A stretch of DNA of 64,000 bases from Ardenticatenales bacterium. Lineage in GTDB: Bacteria > Chloroflexota > Anaerolineae > Promineifilales > Promineifilaceae. Shown piece by piece: positions 25,201 through 34,524 of the stretch (the stretch's first letter is position 1; each line of letters starts with the position of its first letter). The notes under the pieces are model-generated. The model was not told where the DNA came from and did not search any database. It worked only from the letters and a program-made list of their open reading frames with translations. A program made the translations under genes and the position numbers. The stretch spans positions 1-64,000 of the forward strand of contig JACKBL010000010.1 of NCBI GenBank assembly GCA_020634515.1, read 5' to 3'.

Positions 25201-27835
25201 TCATGAAGCGTTTTTATTGCCGGCACACAATCAAAACGCGCTCCAACTGACGCTGTCGCCGGGAACGGGCGACCGGCAGCAGTTGCAGATTCATTCGCGC
25301 CCGATCAGCGACGGTCATCAACAATCGGATTGGACGCTGCACGCCTCCGGCCAGATCTCCGCGGGCAAAGAAACGATGCTGCCGAAAAGGGATCTCCCAC
25401 ATCAGACCCCCGCGGCCAATCAGGAAACGATTTCCACGGCAACGCACTACAACTACATGCGGCAACGGTCGCTAGAGTACGGCCCGGCTTTCCAACGCGT
25501 GGCGGGAATCTGGCCGCTTTCGGCGACCGATGCAATCGCAAAAATCCAGTTGACGGCTCATGGCGGCGCTGACGGCGCCGGATATTGTCTGCACCCAACC
25601 CTGCTGGACGCCGGTTTTCAGGTTTTGCTTACTCTGGCCATCAGCCGTCTGAATCTCCCTGATACCGCCATGTATTTGCCTGTGGGCGTGGAGCGGTTGG
25701 ATTTCTACCATTCCTGCACCGATGAAACAGCCTGGTGCCAGGTTACGATGACGCCGCGGGTGGAAGATGCCGGCATCGTCGGCGATATTCGCTACTTCGA
25801 TACGGCAGGGCAGGTGCTGGCCGAAGTGCACGGGTTGCGCTGCCAGAAAATAGAGCGCAGCACCCGCGACTTATTGGCAGACTGGCTATACGAAGTAAGC
25901 TGGCGGCCTCTGCCGTTTGACCACGACGCGGACGGGATGCCGGCGACGCCGGGCACCTGGATTATCCTGGCGGACACAGGCGAGATCGGGCGGGATGTAG
26001 CCCGACAATTAACGGCTAAGGGAGACCATTGCGTGCTCGTAGAACCGGGCGCGACGTATGAACGCGTCGCCGAAGCGCAGTACCGGATCGACCCGGCAGA
26101 TCCACAAACGTACCAAAGATTGCTGCAAGATTGCCTGAGCCACGACCGCCCCGCCTGTCGCGGCATCGTCAATCTTTGGGGCTTGAACCGGCAAACCGCG
26201 CACCCGGAGATGATGCTAGAAGAGATATGGGCCGCGCTCTCCCTGGCGGGCCAGAGCGTGCTGGGATTAGTTCAGGCGATCAGCGTATATCCGTGGACGG
26301 AAATGCCGCGATTGTGGCTGGCAGCCAGCGGCGCACAGAGGGTGACAGAGGATGACGCGCCGCCGCGCGTCGATCAGGCCGCTTGGTGGGGGTTAAGTCA
26401 GGTGATCGCGCTGGAGCATCCGGAACTCAAAACGGTCTACCTGGACCTGGACGCCGGACAGCCAGACCAGGCCGCATCTGCCTTGTTCGCGGAATTATGG
26501 CGGCAGGATAGAGAGACCGCGGTTGCCTGGCGAGGAGAGACGCGCTTCGGGGCCAGGCTGGGTCGCTGCCCGGTGCCCCCCGAGGCAGAAACAGTAACGG
26601 TACATGCCCACGGCAGCTACCTGATTACGGGCGGTTTGGGCGGTTTAGGTCTACAGGTTGCCCGCTGGTTATCTGAAAAAGGCGCCAGACATGTGATACT
26701 GACCAGTCGCCGGGGCGTGCTGGATCAGGCGCAACAGGCCATTGTGACCCAACTACAACAGAACGGGACCAATGTGGTCATCGCCAGGGCCGACGTGGCA
26801 GCAGCGGCGGACGTGGCGCAGCTACTGGCTGAAATCAAGCAGAATCAGCCGCCTTTACGCGGTATCGTGCATGCGGCTGGCGTGATCGAGGACGGCATTC
26901 TCCGCCAACAGCGTTGGGATCAATTCGAGCGTGTGCTGCTGCCGAAGGTAGCCGGAGCGTGGTATTTACACAACCATCTGCGAGATGAGGCGCTGGATTT
27001 TGTCGTTTATTTCTCGTCGATTGCCTCGTCATTGGGGTCGGCAGGACAGGGGAATTACGCGGCAGCCAACGCCTTTATGGACGCTCTGGCCGGCTATCGA
27101 CGCGCCAAAGGATTGCCGGCATTAAGCCTGAACTGGGGTCCGTGGGCTGAAGTTGGCATGGCGGCGCGGGGCAGCGAGCGGGACCAGGCGCGCTGGCGGG
27201 ACGTTGGCGTGCAAGCCATTATGCCGGCAATGGGCGTTGCCGCGCTGGAAGCACTGCTGCAACAGCCAACCGCACCGCCATCTGTGACGATTGTGAACGT
27301 CAACTGGGGCCAATATCTACAGCAGTTCTCGCAGCATGAACCACGGCCCTTCTTCGATGCCTTCCGCGCCGCCGTCTCCGAACAGACGGCGGCGGCGCGT
27401 GGGAAATATCGGCAGCAACTGGAAGCGTCGCCCATTCACAAACGTCGCGGGATGTTGATCGAACATGTGCGCCGGCAGATCCAGGAAGTCCTACGCCTGA
27501 GCGCGGCGCAGAAGATCGGCCCGCGGCAACGGATATTCGACTTGGGCATGGACTCCTTGATGGCCCTGGAGTTACGAAACCGGTTTGAGTTCAACTTCGA
27601 CCGCCCTATCCGGCGAGCCACTCTGCTTTTTGATTACCCGACACTCGAAGCGTTGACGGATTACCTGATCGCCGAGGTGCTGGACCTCCCGTTTTCCGCC
27701 GAACCCTCCCCTCGCCCGGAAGAAAGCGCGGGAACAACAACAGAGACTGATTGGGATTCCCTTTCACAAGATGCCATCGCCAGTTTGCTGGCAGAAAAAC
27801 TGTCCGCCATCCAGCAACATAATGGACGAAAGTAG
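22244..27835 (+). CDS. Type I PKS: KS-AT-DH-KR-ACP
   Basis: An 1863-residue polyketide synthase module with AAAGGA before the ATG. KS (about 15-440) has Cys187 in VDTACSSS, His323 in EAHGTGT and His363 in NIGHSEP. AT (about 545-850) has Ser636 in GHSTGE and VPYHSPKMD where malonyl-type enzymes have HAFH, so extender choice is uncertain. DH (about 905-1200) has His949 in DHRVRGLPVFP and Asp1122 in LLDAGFQ. KR (about 1230-1700) has TGGLGGLG near 1463, Tyr1605 and an LDD-like IED, suggesting a B-type alcohol. ACP Ser1771 lies in LGMDSLMA. There is no ER, so the product is an alpha,beta-enoyl unit. No loading domains precede the KS, so the starter comes from elsewhere. First gene of the assembly line. 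Confidence 0.95.
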   Translation: MVKENSESQTSPASLEPIAIIGMSCRYPGGVNSPEAFWHLLRDEVDAIGEVPADRYDIEQYYAPDRQPGKIVTREAGFLSEDIRLFDPLFFGIAPREAIYIDPQQRLLLEVAWEALESGGQVTRKLAGSKTGVFLGMWATEYKERMYAAIEDLTLHVLTGSSLYPASGRLSFLFDFQGPSMVVDTACSSSLVAIHLACQSLWQGESTMALAGGVNIMLNPELSIAESRSGMLSPDARCKFGDAGANGYVRSEGAGIVVLKPLSQAQADADPIFALIRSSATNNDGRSGGVLSAPGYEAQVTLLREAYQRAGISPGAVGYMEAHGTGTPTGDPIEVRALGTVLGENRAADDPCLIGSLKTNIGHSEPASGVASVIKTALCLQHQAIPASLHFTNPNPNIPWSELPLKMQTAFSQWPQNGQPLYAGVNSFGVTGTNAHVVMQSAPPDLAATDAIDPANVRPELIVLTGHTPQALHAVVAAYQAFLQPQDRRTPLPDLAYTTTVRRAHHNYRAAFVAQTPAELKQQLAAFLSDGRQPSSADERDRPLAFVFTGMGPQWWGMGRELLQTEPVFRQAIIECDAHFQPIAGWSLMNALLDSEENSRMARTDVAQPTNFALQLGLAALWQSWGIKPDAIIGHSTGEIAAAAVSGMLSLPDALRVAYHRSRLQQLTTGEGKMLAVGLPEAAIQPYLQGHENLVSIAAINSFQSVTLAGDATVLAALETKLKAAGIFARFLYTDVPYHSPKMDRLRAQLLAELQGIECHPATVPVYTTVDGKRAETSAFGAAYWWRNVRQPVLFAQAITQMIGDGYHHFLEVGPHPVLAMSIQECLQEARQAGSVIPSLRRQYPERQLMLQSLGALFTLGKDVAWERVCPRGRCLGHLPLYPWQRSYVWYDQDSSGKNGSVRRRKGQTRSPDASHPLLGQHIASASFPGTHLWETMLPAEPVAYLTDHRVRGLPVFPAAAYIEMMLAGSGAVSAVRQHTLTDIVFHEAFLLPAHNQNALQLTLSPGTGDRQQLQIHSRPISDGHQQSDWTLHASGQISAGKETMLPKRDLPHQTPAANQETISTATHYNYMRQRSLEYGPAFQRVAGIWPLSATDAIAKIQLTAHGGADGAGYCLHPTLLDAGFQVLLTLAISRLNLPDTAMYLPVGVERLDFYHSCTDETAWCQVTMTPRVEDAGIVGDIRYFDTAGQVLAEVHGLRCQKIERSTRDLLADWLYEVSWRPLPFDHDADGMPATPGTWIILADTGEIGRDVARQLTAKGDHCVLVEPGATYERVAEAQYRIDPADPQTYQRLLQDCLSHDRPACRGIVNLWGLNRQTAHPEMMLEEIWAALSLAGQSVLGLVQAISVYPWTEMPRLWLAASGAQRVTEDDAPPRVDQAAWWGLSQVIALEHPELKTVYLDLDAGQPDQAASALFAELWRQDRETAVAWRGETRFGARLGRCPVPPEAETVTVHAHGSYLITGGLGGLGLQVARWLSEKGARHVILTSRRGVLDQAQQAIVTQLQQNGTNVVIARADVAAAADVAQLLAEIKQNQPPLRGIVHAAGVIEDGILRQQRWDQFERVLLPKVAGAWYLHNHLRDEALDFVVYFSSIASSLGSAGQGNYAAANAFMDALAGYRRAKGLPALSLNWGPWAEVGMAARGSERDQARWRDVGVQAIMPAMGVAALEALLQQPTAPPSVTIVNVNWGQYLQQFSQHEPRPFFDAFRAAVSEQTAAARGKYRQQLEASPIHKRRGMLIEHVRRQIQEVLRLSAAQKIGPRQRIFDLGMDSLMALELRNRFEFNFDRPIRRATLLFDYPTLEALTDYLIAEVLDLPFSAEPSPRPEESAGTTTETDWDSLSQDAIASLLAEKLSAIQQHNGRK

Positions 27836-27847
27836 TCGCGCTGCCTG

Positions 27848-27874
27848 GATTGGTTCATTCTCTATGAACCAATC
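27848..27874. repeat. GATTGGTTCA hairpin between PKS genes
   Basis: GATTGGTTCAT (27848-27858) pairs with ATGAACCAATC (27864-27874) around TCTCT. It fills the 52-base gap between the first and second PKS genes and has no T run. Similar hairpins lie at 57827-57867 and 60237-60267. Confidence 0.75.
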
Positions 27875-27887
27875 TGAACCCTGAATT

Positions 27888-30800
27888 ATGCCGGCATACA
27901 ACCCACCACAAGATCATAATTATCGCGCACTGATGCAAAACGCCCTGCGGGAACTGGATCGGTTACAGACCAGGCTGCAGGCCGTGGAACAGGCCCGGAC
28001 AGAACCGATTGCCATCACAGGCATAGGCTGCCGGTTTCCCGGCGGCGGGCACGACCCTGAGCAGTTCTGGCAACTGCTACAGACAGGGAAAGACGCTATT
28101 CGTGAAATTCCGCCGCGGCGGTGGGAGCAGGACGCATTTTTCGATCCTGATCCAGAAGCGCCGGGCAAGATGTACACGCGGCACGGGGGATTCCTCGAGC
28201 AAGTAGACACGTTTAGCCCCCAGTTTTTTGGCATCTCACCGCGAGAGGCGCTGAGCATGGATCCACAGCAGCGCCTGTTGTTAGAAGTGTGCTGGGAGGC
28301 GCTTGAGGGAGCGTGTGTGCCGGCAGATCGCCTCCTGAAGACGCGAACAGGCGTTTACATGGGCCTGATGTCCAATGATTACCTGCAGCGGCGGATTGAT
28401 TACGATGATCCCGCCAATTTTGACGCTTACATGAGCACAGGCAATGAGTCCAGCTTCCTGGCCGGGCGCATCTCCTACCTGCTGGGCATCCAGGGACCGA
28501 GCATGGCCGTGGCCACCGCCTGTTCCTCCTCCCTGGTGGCCATTCACCTGGCGTGCCAGGCGCTCCGTTCCGGCGAATGCGACATGGCGTTAGCCGGCGG
28601 CGTCAACCTGATTCTACATCCATGCACAAGTATCGTCCTATCCAAGATGCAGGCGGTCGCGCCCGATGGACGCTGTAAAACGTTCGACGCCACAGCCGAC
28701 GGGTACGCGCGTGGCGAAGGGTGCGGCGTCGTCGTCCTGAAGCGGTTGTCACAGGCGCAACGAGATGGCGATCTGGTGCTGGCGTTGATCCGGGGCACAG
28801 CCATCAACCACAATGGCCCCAGCGGCGGCGTCACTGTGCCCAACGGACCGGCGCAAGAAGCGTTGCTACGCCAGGCGCTGGCGAACGCCAGCGTGGATCC
28901 CGCATCTGTGGGCTACGTCGAGGCGCACGGAACCGGCACCTCGCTGGGCGACCCGATTGAAATACAGTCGCTATGGAACGTACTGGGCGAAATGCGCCAG
29001 CCGCGGCATCCCCTGATCGTCGGCTCCGTGAAAACGAATATCGGCCACCTGGAAGCGGCAGCCGGCATCGCCGGCGTGATCAAAACGGTATTAAGTTTGC
29101 GGCATCAGACAATCCCCCCGCACCTGCATTTCCACAATCCCAACCCGCACATTCCCTGGCAGTCGATGAACTTGCAGGTTCCGGCAGCGTCGATCCCCTG
29201 GCCCCTGATCGATGGGCGACGCATTGGCAATGTCAGCTCGTTTGGTCTCAGCGGCATCAATGCCCATATCGTACTCGAAGAAGCGCCGCCGGCGTCTCCT
29301 GCCCCCACTGGTGAGCAAAGACCCCTGCACATCCTCACCTTATCAGCCCGATCATGGCCTGCCCTGTCTGATCTGGTCGATCGCTACAAAAACCACCTGG
29401 CGGCGCATCCTGATCAGCCATTCGGCGACGTCTGTTTCTCCGCAAACACCGGGCGAGCGCACCACACCCACCGGCTGAGCATCGTCGCCGCCACCGCCGC
29501 CGCCGCCCGTGAACAGCTGGCCACATTCCGCCCTCATCAGCCGCAGCCGGTCGCGGGCGCGGCAGTCGGCGTCCGCTATGATGAGGATGCACCGCCCATT
29601 GCCTTCCTGTTTACGGGCCAGGGAGCGCAATATGTGGGCATGGGAAAGGCGTTGTACGATACGCAGCCCGTATTTCGTCAGGCGCTGGCGCAATGTGACG
29701 CCATCCTGCGCCCTCACCTGGACGCGCCCCTCCTGTCCATCCTGTTCAGCGCCGAAAGCGACACGTCCCCCTTGCTTCACCAGACCGCCTATACGCAACC
29801 AGCCCTCTTCGCGCTGGCGTATGCGCTGGCGCAAATGTGGATCGACTGGGGAATCCGACCTGCTGTTCTGCTCGGCCACAGCGTCGGCGAATATGTGGCG
29901 GCCTGCCTGGCGGGCGTCTTCAGTCTGGAGGATGGTCTGCGGCTGATCGCCACCCGCGCGCGCCTGATGCAGTCGCTGCCACAAGAGGGGGGCATGATCG
30001 CCGTTATGGCGGCGGAAGAGCGCGTTCTGACGCATTTGCAGCCTTATCGGCAAGACGTTTCTATCGCTGCCATCAACGGCCCGGAAAGCGTCGTCCTATC
30101 GGGAACAAATGCCGGCATCCAGGCCATGACCGCCATTCTGCGAGACGAAGGTATACGCGTGACCCCTCTCTCCGTCTCCCACGCCTTTCACTCCCGTTTG
30201 ATGGAGCCGATACTGGCTGATTTTGAACTGGCGGCGCGGGCGGTTGATTTTTCCGCGCCCCAAATAGACCTGATATCCAACGTAAGCGGCGCCTGGGCAG
30301 GCGAGGAAGTGGCCCGGCCCGATTACTGGACCAGGCACATTCGCCAACCGGTGCGGTTTGCCGCCGGCGTCCAGAGGATCCAGGAACGGCATGTCCATCT
30401 GTTCCTGGAAATGGGTCCAAAACCAACCCTGTTGGGGATGGCGCGGCAATGCCTGCCGGCGGCGGAGAACCATTGGCTGCCCAGTTTGCGACAGGATCGT
30501 TCGGACTGGCAACAGATACTGGAAAGCCTGGGCGCATTATACGTTCAAGGGGCGCCGGTGGATTGGTCCCGTTTCGACCGCGATTATGGGCGACAGAAGG
30601 TGTTGCTGCCAACCTATCCATTCCAGCGGCAACGGTACTGGTTGCCGGACAGGAGGCGGCAACCGCAAAAGATCGGACAGCCTGGGCGGAACACGGGTCA
30701 CCCGGTCTTGGGACAGCGATCGTTCTCCGCTGCCCTGCGGCCCAAAGAGTACCTGTTTGAGTCGGAAATTGATGCCGGCATACTTTCCATTCACGACCAT

Positions 30801-33800
30801 CGCCTGTTTGACACGCCGGTCGTGCCAGCTTCCATATTCATGGAAATGGCCCTGGCGGCCGGCAGGGCCATATTTCCCACCGGCCAACTGGCATTGCAAG
30901 AGTTAGCCATTCACCAGCCGCTGTCGCTACCGGAAACGGAGACAAAACGGTTGTCCCTGTTACTGCAACCGGCGACAGCCTCCGCATACGCTTTTGAACT
31001 GCTCAGTCTGGCAGCGGATGGAGAAGAACCAGCCTGGGTCCGCCACGCCAGCGGCAACATCCGCATCGACGAAGATACCGCCGCGCCCGATCCCGATATT
31101 TTCAACGGCCCGATCGCCGAAAAGAACTGGCTGGACGTAGACGTGCAGCAGCTTTATCAGCAGTGCGAAAGCCGGGGTATGCAGTATGGTCCGGCGTTCC
31201 GCGCCGTCAGCAGATTACGCCGCGATGGGCAGGAAATCCTGAGCCAGGTTAATCTGCCGCAAAACAGGACCACGGAAGATGCCGACTTTCTGCTGCACCC
31301 CATTCTGTTGGATGCCTGCCTGCACGCATTGTGGGCGGCCATGCCGGAATCAACGGCGATTTATGTGCCCGTTTCGATTGCCGAAGTAAGGTGCTTTCGA
31401 CCTGCCGGCATTTCTCTCTGGTGTCGGGCGCGGATTGAGGCCGACCAGCCCGCCGACCCCGCGGCGCTAACAGCCACCCTGCACCTGTTTGACGACGACG
31501 GCGCACCGGTAGCGGCCCTCACCGGCGTGCAGCTACAGCGGGTCGAGGGGAAGATGCGCCGCCACTCCCCTGCCACCGATTGGCTATACGAAGTTTCGTG
31601 GAACCCGTCGCCGCTGGCTGGCCAGACGCCCACCCTGGCAAGAGAGGAATCCGGCGACTGGCTGCTGTTCTGTGATCGACAGGGGGTGGGCCGGCAACTG
31701 GCCCAGGAAATGAAGACGCGCGGACTGCGCCCGATCCTGGTATTCAGCGGAAAAGCGTTTGCCGCCCAGGCAAACGGCACGTATATCGTCAATCCCGCCA
31801 GTCCGACCGATTTCCAGCAGTTGTTGCGCCGGGAAAACGGTTGTCGCCGGATCGTGCACTGCTGGAGCCTTGATGAAGCCGCCTGGGACGACGCGGTTCC
31901 CGCCACGGCGCAACTGGCGGGTTGCGGCAGCGTGCTGCACACTATCCAGGCCATCCCGCAACAGCCGGGGGCAGACCGACCGCGGGTCTACCTGGTGACG
32001 CGCGGGGCGCAGTTTGTCGCCGCGGCGCCGGCGGCTGTGAACGCCTGTCAGGCCCCGGTGATCGGCCTGGCGCGGACCATCGCCCTGGAACACCCGGAAC
32101 TGGCTTGCACCCTGATCGACCTGGATGCCACAACCGACGCCGCGGCTGCGCCGCGGCTCTTGATGCCAGAGCTGCTGGCCGCGGACGTGGAGACGCAGAT
32201 CGCCTACCGGGGAGAGATGCGGTACGTGGCCCGGCTGCAGCGGTTTGTCGCGCCCGATGAAACGGCGCAGCCGCTACCCATCCCGGCCAACCAGCCCATC
32301 CGCCTGCAACTGTCGCCCACCGGTATCCTGGAGAATATGCGGTTTGTGCCCCTGAAACGACGCGCGCCAGGTGCGGGAGAGGTGGAAATCGCCGTGCGGA
32401 CGACTGGGTTGAACTTCCGAGACGTGCTGTACGCATTGGGTATGCTGGCGGATCATGGGGAGACGTTCAGCGGCGGAATGGGAGACGCATTGCCTGCCGG
32501 CCGCGAATGTGCCGGCACAATCACGGCCATTGGCGCCGGCGTGACCCAGTTTCGCGTGGGCCAGGACGTCATCGCCGCCATGACCGTGCACGGCCTCAGC
32601 AGTTACGTGATCGCGGACGCGCATCTCGTCATCCCCAAACCGGCGCACCTCTCGTTTGCCGCGGCAGCAACGATCTCCATCGCCTTCCTGACGGCCACTT
32701 ACGGACTGTGCCGCCTGGCGCGGATGCAGGCCGGCGACCGGGTACTCATTCACGCCGCCGCCGGCGGCGTGGGCCAGGCGGCCGTCCAGTTAGCGCAACG
32801 GGCCGGGGCAGAGGTGTTTGCCACCGCCAGCCCCGGCAAATGGGCGTTCCTTAAATCGCAAGGAATCCAACACGTCATGAATTCACGCACGCCTGATTTT
32901 GCCGCGGAAGTGCAGCGACTGACGGATGGGCACGGCGTAGACATCGTGTTGAACAGCCTGAATGGTCCGTTTATTCCGCAGAGTCTGGCGGCGCTGGGGA
33001 AAAATGGACGCTTCATTGAAATCGGCAAGATCGGCGTCTGGGACGCCGACCAGATGGCCGCCGTCAGGCCAGACGTGCGCTATTTCCTTTTCGATTTGAG
33101 CGAGATTGTGCAGCAGACGCCGGCGCACATCACGTCCACTCTGGCAGAACTGCGCCAGCTATTGCAAGCGGCGGAGATCCGACCGCTGCCGCACAAAATC
33201 TTCGCTTTGCAGGACACGGCGGCGGCCTTCGCGTTCATGGCCCAGACGAACCACATTGGCAAGGTCGTCATTTCGCGGCAGGAAGATGCCGGCAAAGCCC
33301 TTCCACCCATCGTCCGACCTGACGCCAGCTACCTGATCACCGGCGGGTTGGGCGCGCTAGGTTTGCAGACAGCCGCCTGGTTGGCGGCGCAGGGAGCGCG
33401 TTATCTGGTGCTCACGGGCCGGCGCGGCGTCACGACTAAAAGCCAGGCAGAAGCCGTGCAGCTACTGGAGGCCGCCGGAGTGCAGGTGCGGGTGGCGCAG
33501 GCGGATGTCTCCCGGTATGCAGAAGTGGCGCGCCTGGTGCAGGAAATCGAGCCAGATTTTCCTCCTTTGCGGGGCATTGTCCACGCCGCTGGCGCGCTTG
33601 ACGACGGTGTTCTGACACAGCAAACGTGGGAACGATTCCAACGTGTGCTGGCGCCAAAGGTTCGCGGGGCGTGGCATTTGCATCGAGCGACGCGATCCTT
33701 GCCCCTGGACTTTTTTGTTTGTTACTCCTCGGTAGCATCCTTGTTGGGGACATCCGGGCAGGGGAGTTACGCTGCCGGCAACAGCTTCATGGACGCCCTC

Positions 33801-34520
33801 ATGGTGCAGCGCCGTCTTGATCATCAGCCAGGGTTGAGCATCAACTGGGGGCCGTGGGAAGATGCCGGCATGTGGGCCGACGCATCCAACCACCATCGGT
33901 CCGTCTCCCGCGTCGTGCAAACAATCGATCCGCCGCGTGGATTCCAAGTTATGGAAACCTTGCTGCGTGCCGACGTGGCTCAGGTCGGGGTATTGCCCAT
34001 TGATTGGCGCGCCTTCAGGCAACATTTCCCGTACAACGCGCACCTTCCGTTTTACCAGGCACTCCAGGCGACCCCGTCCGCCGCTGAGTCAAGCGATGCG
34101 CGCCGCTTTATCGAAACACTCAAAGAAGCGCCAGCCTACCGGCGACCGGAACTGCTAGCAGAATACGTCCAGGGCCAGATTGCCAGAGTCCTCGGCTGGA
34201 CGGCGGCGAATCAGATTGAACCCCGGCAGCGAATCATCAGCCTGGGCGTAGATTCGCTCATGGCGGTTGAATTGCGCAACCGGTTGGAATACGACCTGGC
34301 TTGCTCCTTGCGCTCAACGCTCTTGTTTGATTACCCCACCGTGGAAGCGCTCGCCGCCTACCTGGGAGAAACCCATCTACACCTGGCGGCAGCGGAGGAA
34401 AAGGAAAGCCAACAACCAGAAACGACGCCCATGCCGGACACCCTGGCGCAATTACACGAACTGTCGGAAATGGAAGCAGAGGCGTTGCTGCTGGAACAAC
34501 TAGAAAGGATGCAGTTGTAA
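27888..34520 (+). CDS. Type I PKS: KS-AT-DH-ER-KR-ACP
   Basis: A 2210-residue fully reducing module. The N-terminus (ALMQNALRELDRLQTRLQAV) is a coiled-coil docking helix for the ACP of the previous protein. KS has Cys212 (VATACSSS, with Ala where Asp is usual). AT has Ser665 in GHSVGE and HAFH at 765-768, both typical of malonyl-CoA. DH has His971 in DHRLFDTPVVP, where Asp replaces the usual Gly, and Asp1142. ER (about 1475-1800) has the NADPH motif HAAAGGVGQAA near 1622. KR has TGGLGALG near 1817, an LDD motif (B-type) and Tyr1961. ACP Ser2123 lies in LGVDSLMA. The product is a saturated two-carbon extension. No clear ribosome site precedes the ATG, and the start codon itself lies in a TGCCGGCA repeat. 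Confidence 0.95.
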   Translation: MPAYNPPQDHNYRALMQNALRELDRLQTRLQAVEQARTEPIAITGIGCRFPGGGHDPEQFWQLLQTGKDAIREIPPRRWEQDAFFDPDPEAPGKMYTRHGGFLEQVDTFSPQFFGISPREALSMDPQQRLLLEVCWEALEGACVPADRLLKTRTGVYMGLMSNDYLQRRIDYDDPANFDAYMSTGNESSFLAGRISYLLGIQGPSMAVATACSSSLVAIHLACQALRSGECDMALAGGVNLILHPCTSIVLSKMQAVAPDGRCKTFDATADGYARGEGCGVVVLKRLSQAQRDGDLVLALIRGTAINHNGPSGGVTVPNGPAQEALLRQALANASVDPASVGYVEAHGTGTSLGDPIEIQSLWNVLGEMRQPRHPLIVGSVKTNIGHLEAAAGIAGVIKTVLSLRHQTIPPHLHFHNPNPHIPWQSMNLQVPAASIPWPLIDGRRIGNVSSFGLSGINAHIVLEEAPPASPAPTGEQRPLHILTLSARSWPALSDLVDRYKNHLAAHPDQPFGDVCFSANTGRAHHTHRLSIVAATAAAAREQLATFRPHQPQPVAGAAVGVRYDEDAPPIAFLFTGQGAQYVGMGKALYDTQPVFRQALAQCDAILRPHLDAPLLSILFSAESDTSPLLHQTAYTQPALFALAYALAQMWIDWGIRPAVLLGHSVGEYVAACLAGVFSLEDGLRLIATRARLMQSLPQEGGMIAVMAAEERVLTHLQPYRQDVSIAAINGPESVVLSGTNAGIQAMTAILRDEGIRVTPLSVSHAFHSRLMEPILADFELAARAVDFSAPQIDLISNVSGAWAGEEVARPDYWTRHIRQPVRFAAGVQRIQERHVHLFLEMGPKPTLLGMARQCLPAAENHWLPSLRQDRSDWQQILESLGALYVQGAPVDWSRFDRDYGRQKVLLPTYPFQRQRYWLPDRRRQPQKIGQPGRNTGHPVLGQRSFSAALRPKEYLFESEIDAGILSIHDHRLFDTPVVPASIFMEMALAAGRAIFPTGQLALQELAIHQPLSLPETETKRLSLLLQPATASAYAFELLSLAADGEEPAWVRHASGNIRIDEDTAAPDPDIFNGPIAEKNWLDVDVQQLYQQCESRGMQYGPAFRAVSRLRRDGQEILSQVNLPQNRTTEDADFLLHPILLDACLHALWAAMPESTAIYVPVSIAEVRCFRPAGISLWCRARIEADQPADPAALTATLHLFDDDGAPVAALTGVQLQRVEGKMRRHSPATDWLYEVSWNPSPLAGQTPTLAREESGDWLLFCDRQGVGRQLAQEMKTRGLRPILVFSGKAFAAQANGTYIVNPASPTDFQQLLRRENGCRRIVHCWSLDEAAWDDAVPATAQLAGCGSVLHTIQAIPQQPGADRPRVYLVTRGAQFVAAAPAAVNACQAPVIGLARTIALEHPELACTLIDLDATTDAAAAPRLLMPELLAADVETQIAYRGEMRYVARLQRFVAPDETAQPLPIPANQPIRLQLSPTGILENMRFVPLKRRAPGAGEVEIAVRTTGLNFRDVLYALGMLADHGETFSGGMGDALPAGRECAGTITAIGAGVTQFRVGQDVIAAMTVHGLSSYVIADAHLVIPKPAHLSFAAAATISIAFLTATYGLCRLARMQAGDRVLIHAAAGGVGQAAVQLAQRAGAEVFATASPGKWAFLKSQGIQHVMNSRTPDFAAEVQRLTDGHGVDIVLNSLNGPFIPQSLAALGKNGRFIEIGKIGVWDADQMAAVRPDVRYFLFDLSEIVQQTPAHITSTLAELRQLLQAAEIRPLPHKIFALQDTAAAFAFMAQTNHIGKVVISRQEDAGKALPPIVRPDASYLITGGLGALGLQTAAWLAAQGARYLVLTGRRGVTTKSQAEAVQLLEAAGVQVRVAQADVSRYAEVARLVQEIEPDFPPLRGIVHAAGALDDGVLTQQTWERFQRVLAPKVRGAWHLHRATRSLPLDFFVCYSSVASLLGTSGQGSYAAGNSFMDALMVQRRLDHQPGLSINWGPWEDAGMWADASNHHRSVSRVVQTIDPPRGFQVMETLLRADVAQVGVLPIDWRAFRQHFPYNAHLPFYQALQATPSAAESSDARRFIETLKEAPAYRRPELLAEYVQGQIARVLGWTAANQIEPRQRIISLGVDSLMAVELRNRLEYDLACSLRSTLLFDYPTVEALAAYLGETHLHLAAAEEKESQQPETTPMPDTLAQLHELSEMEAEALLLEQLERMQL

Positions 34521-34524
34521 ACAT

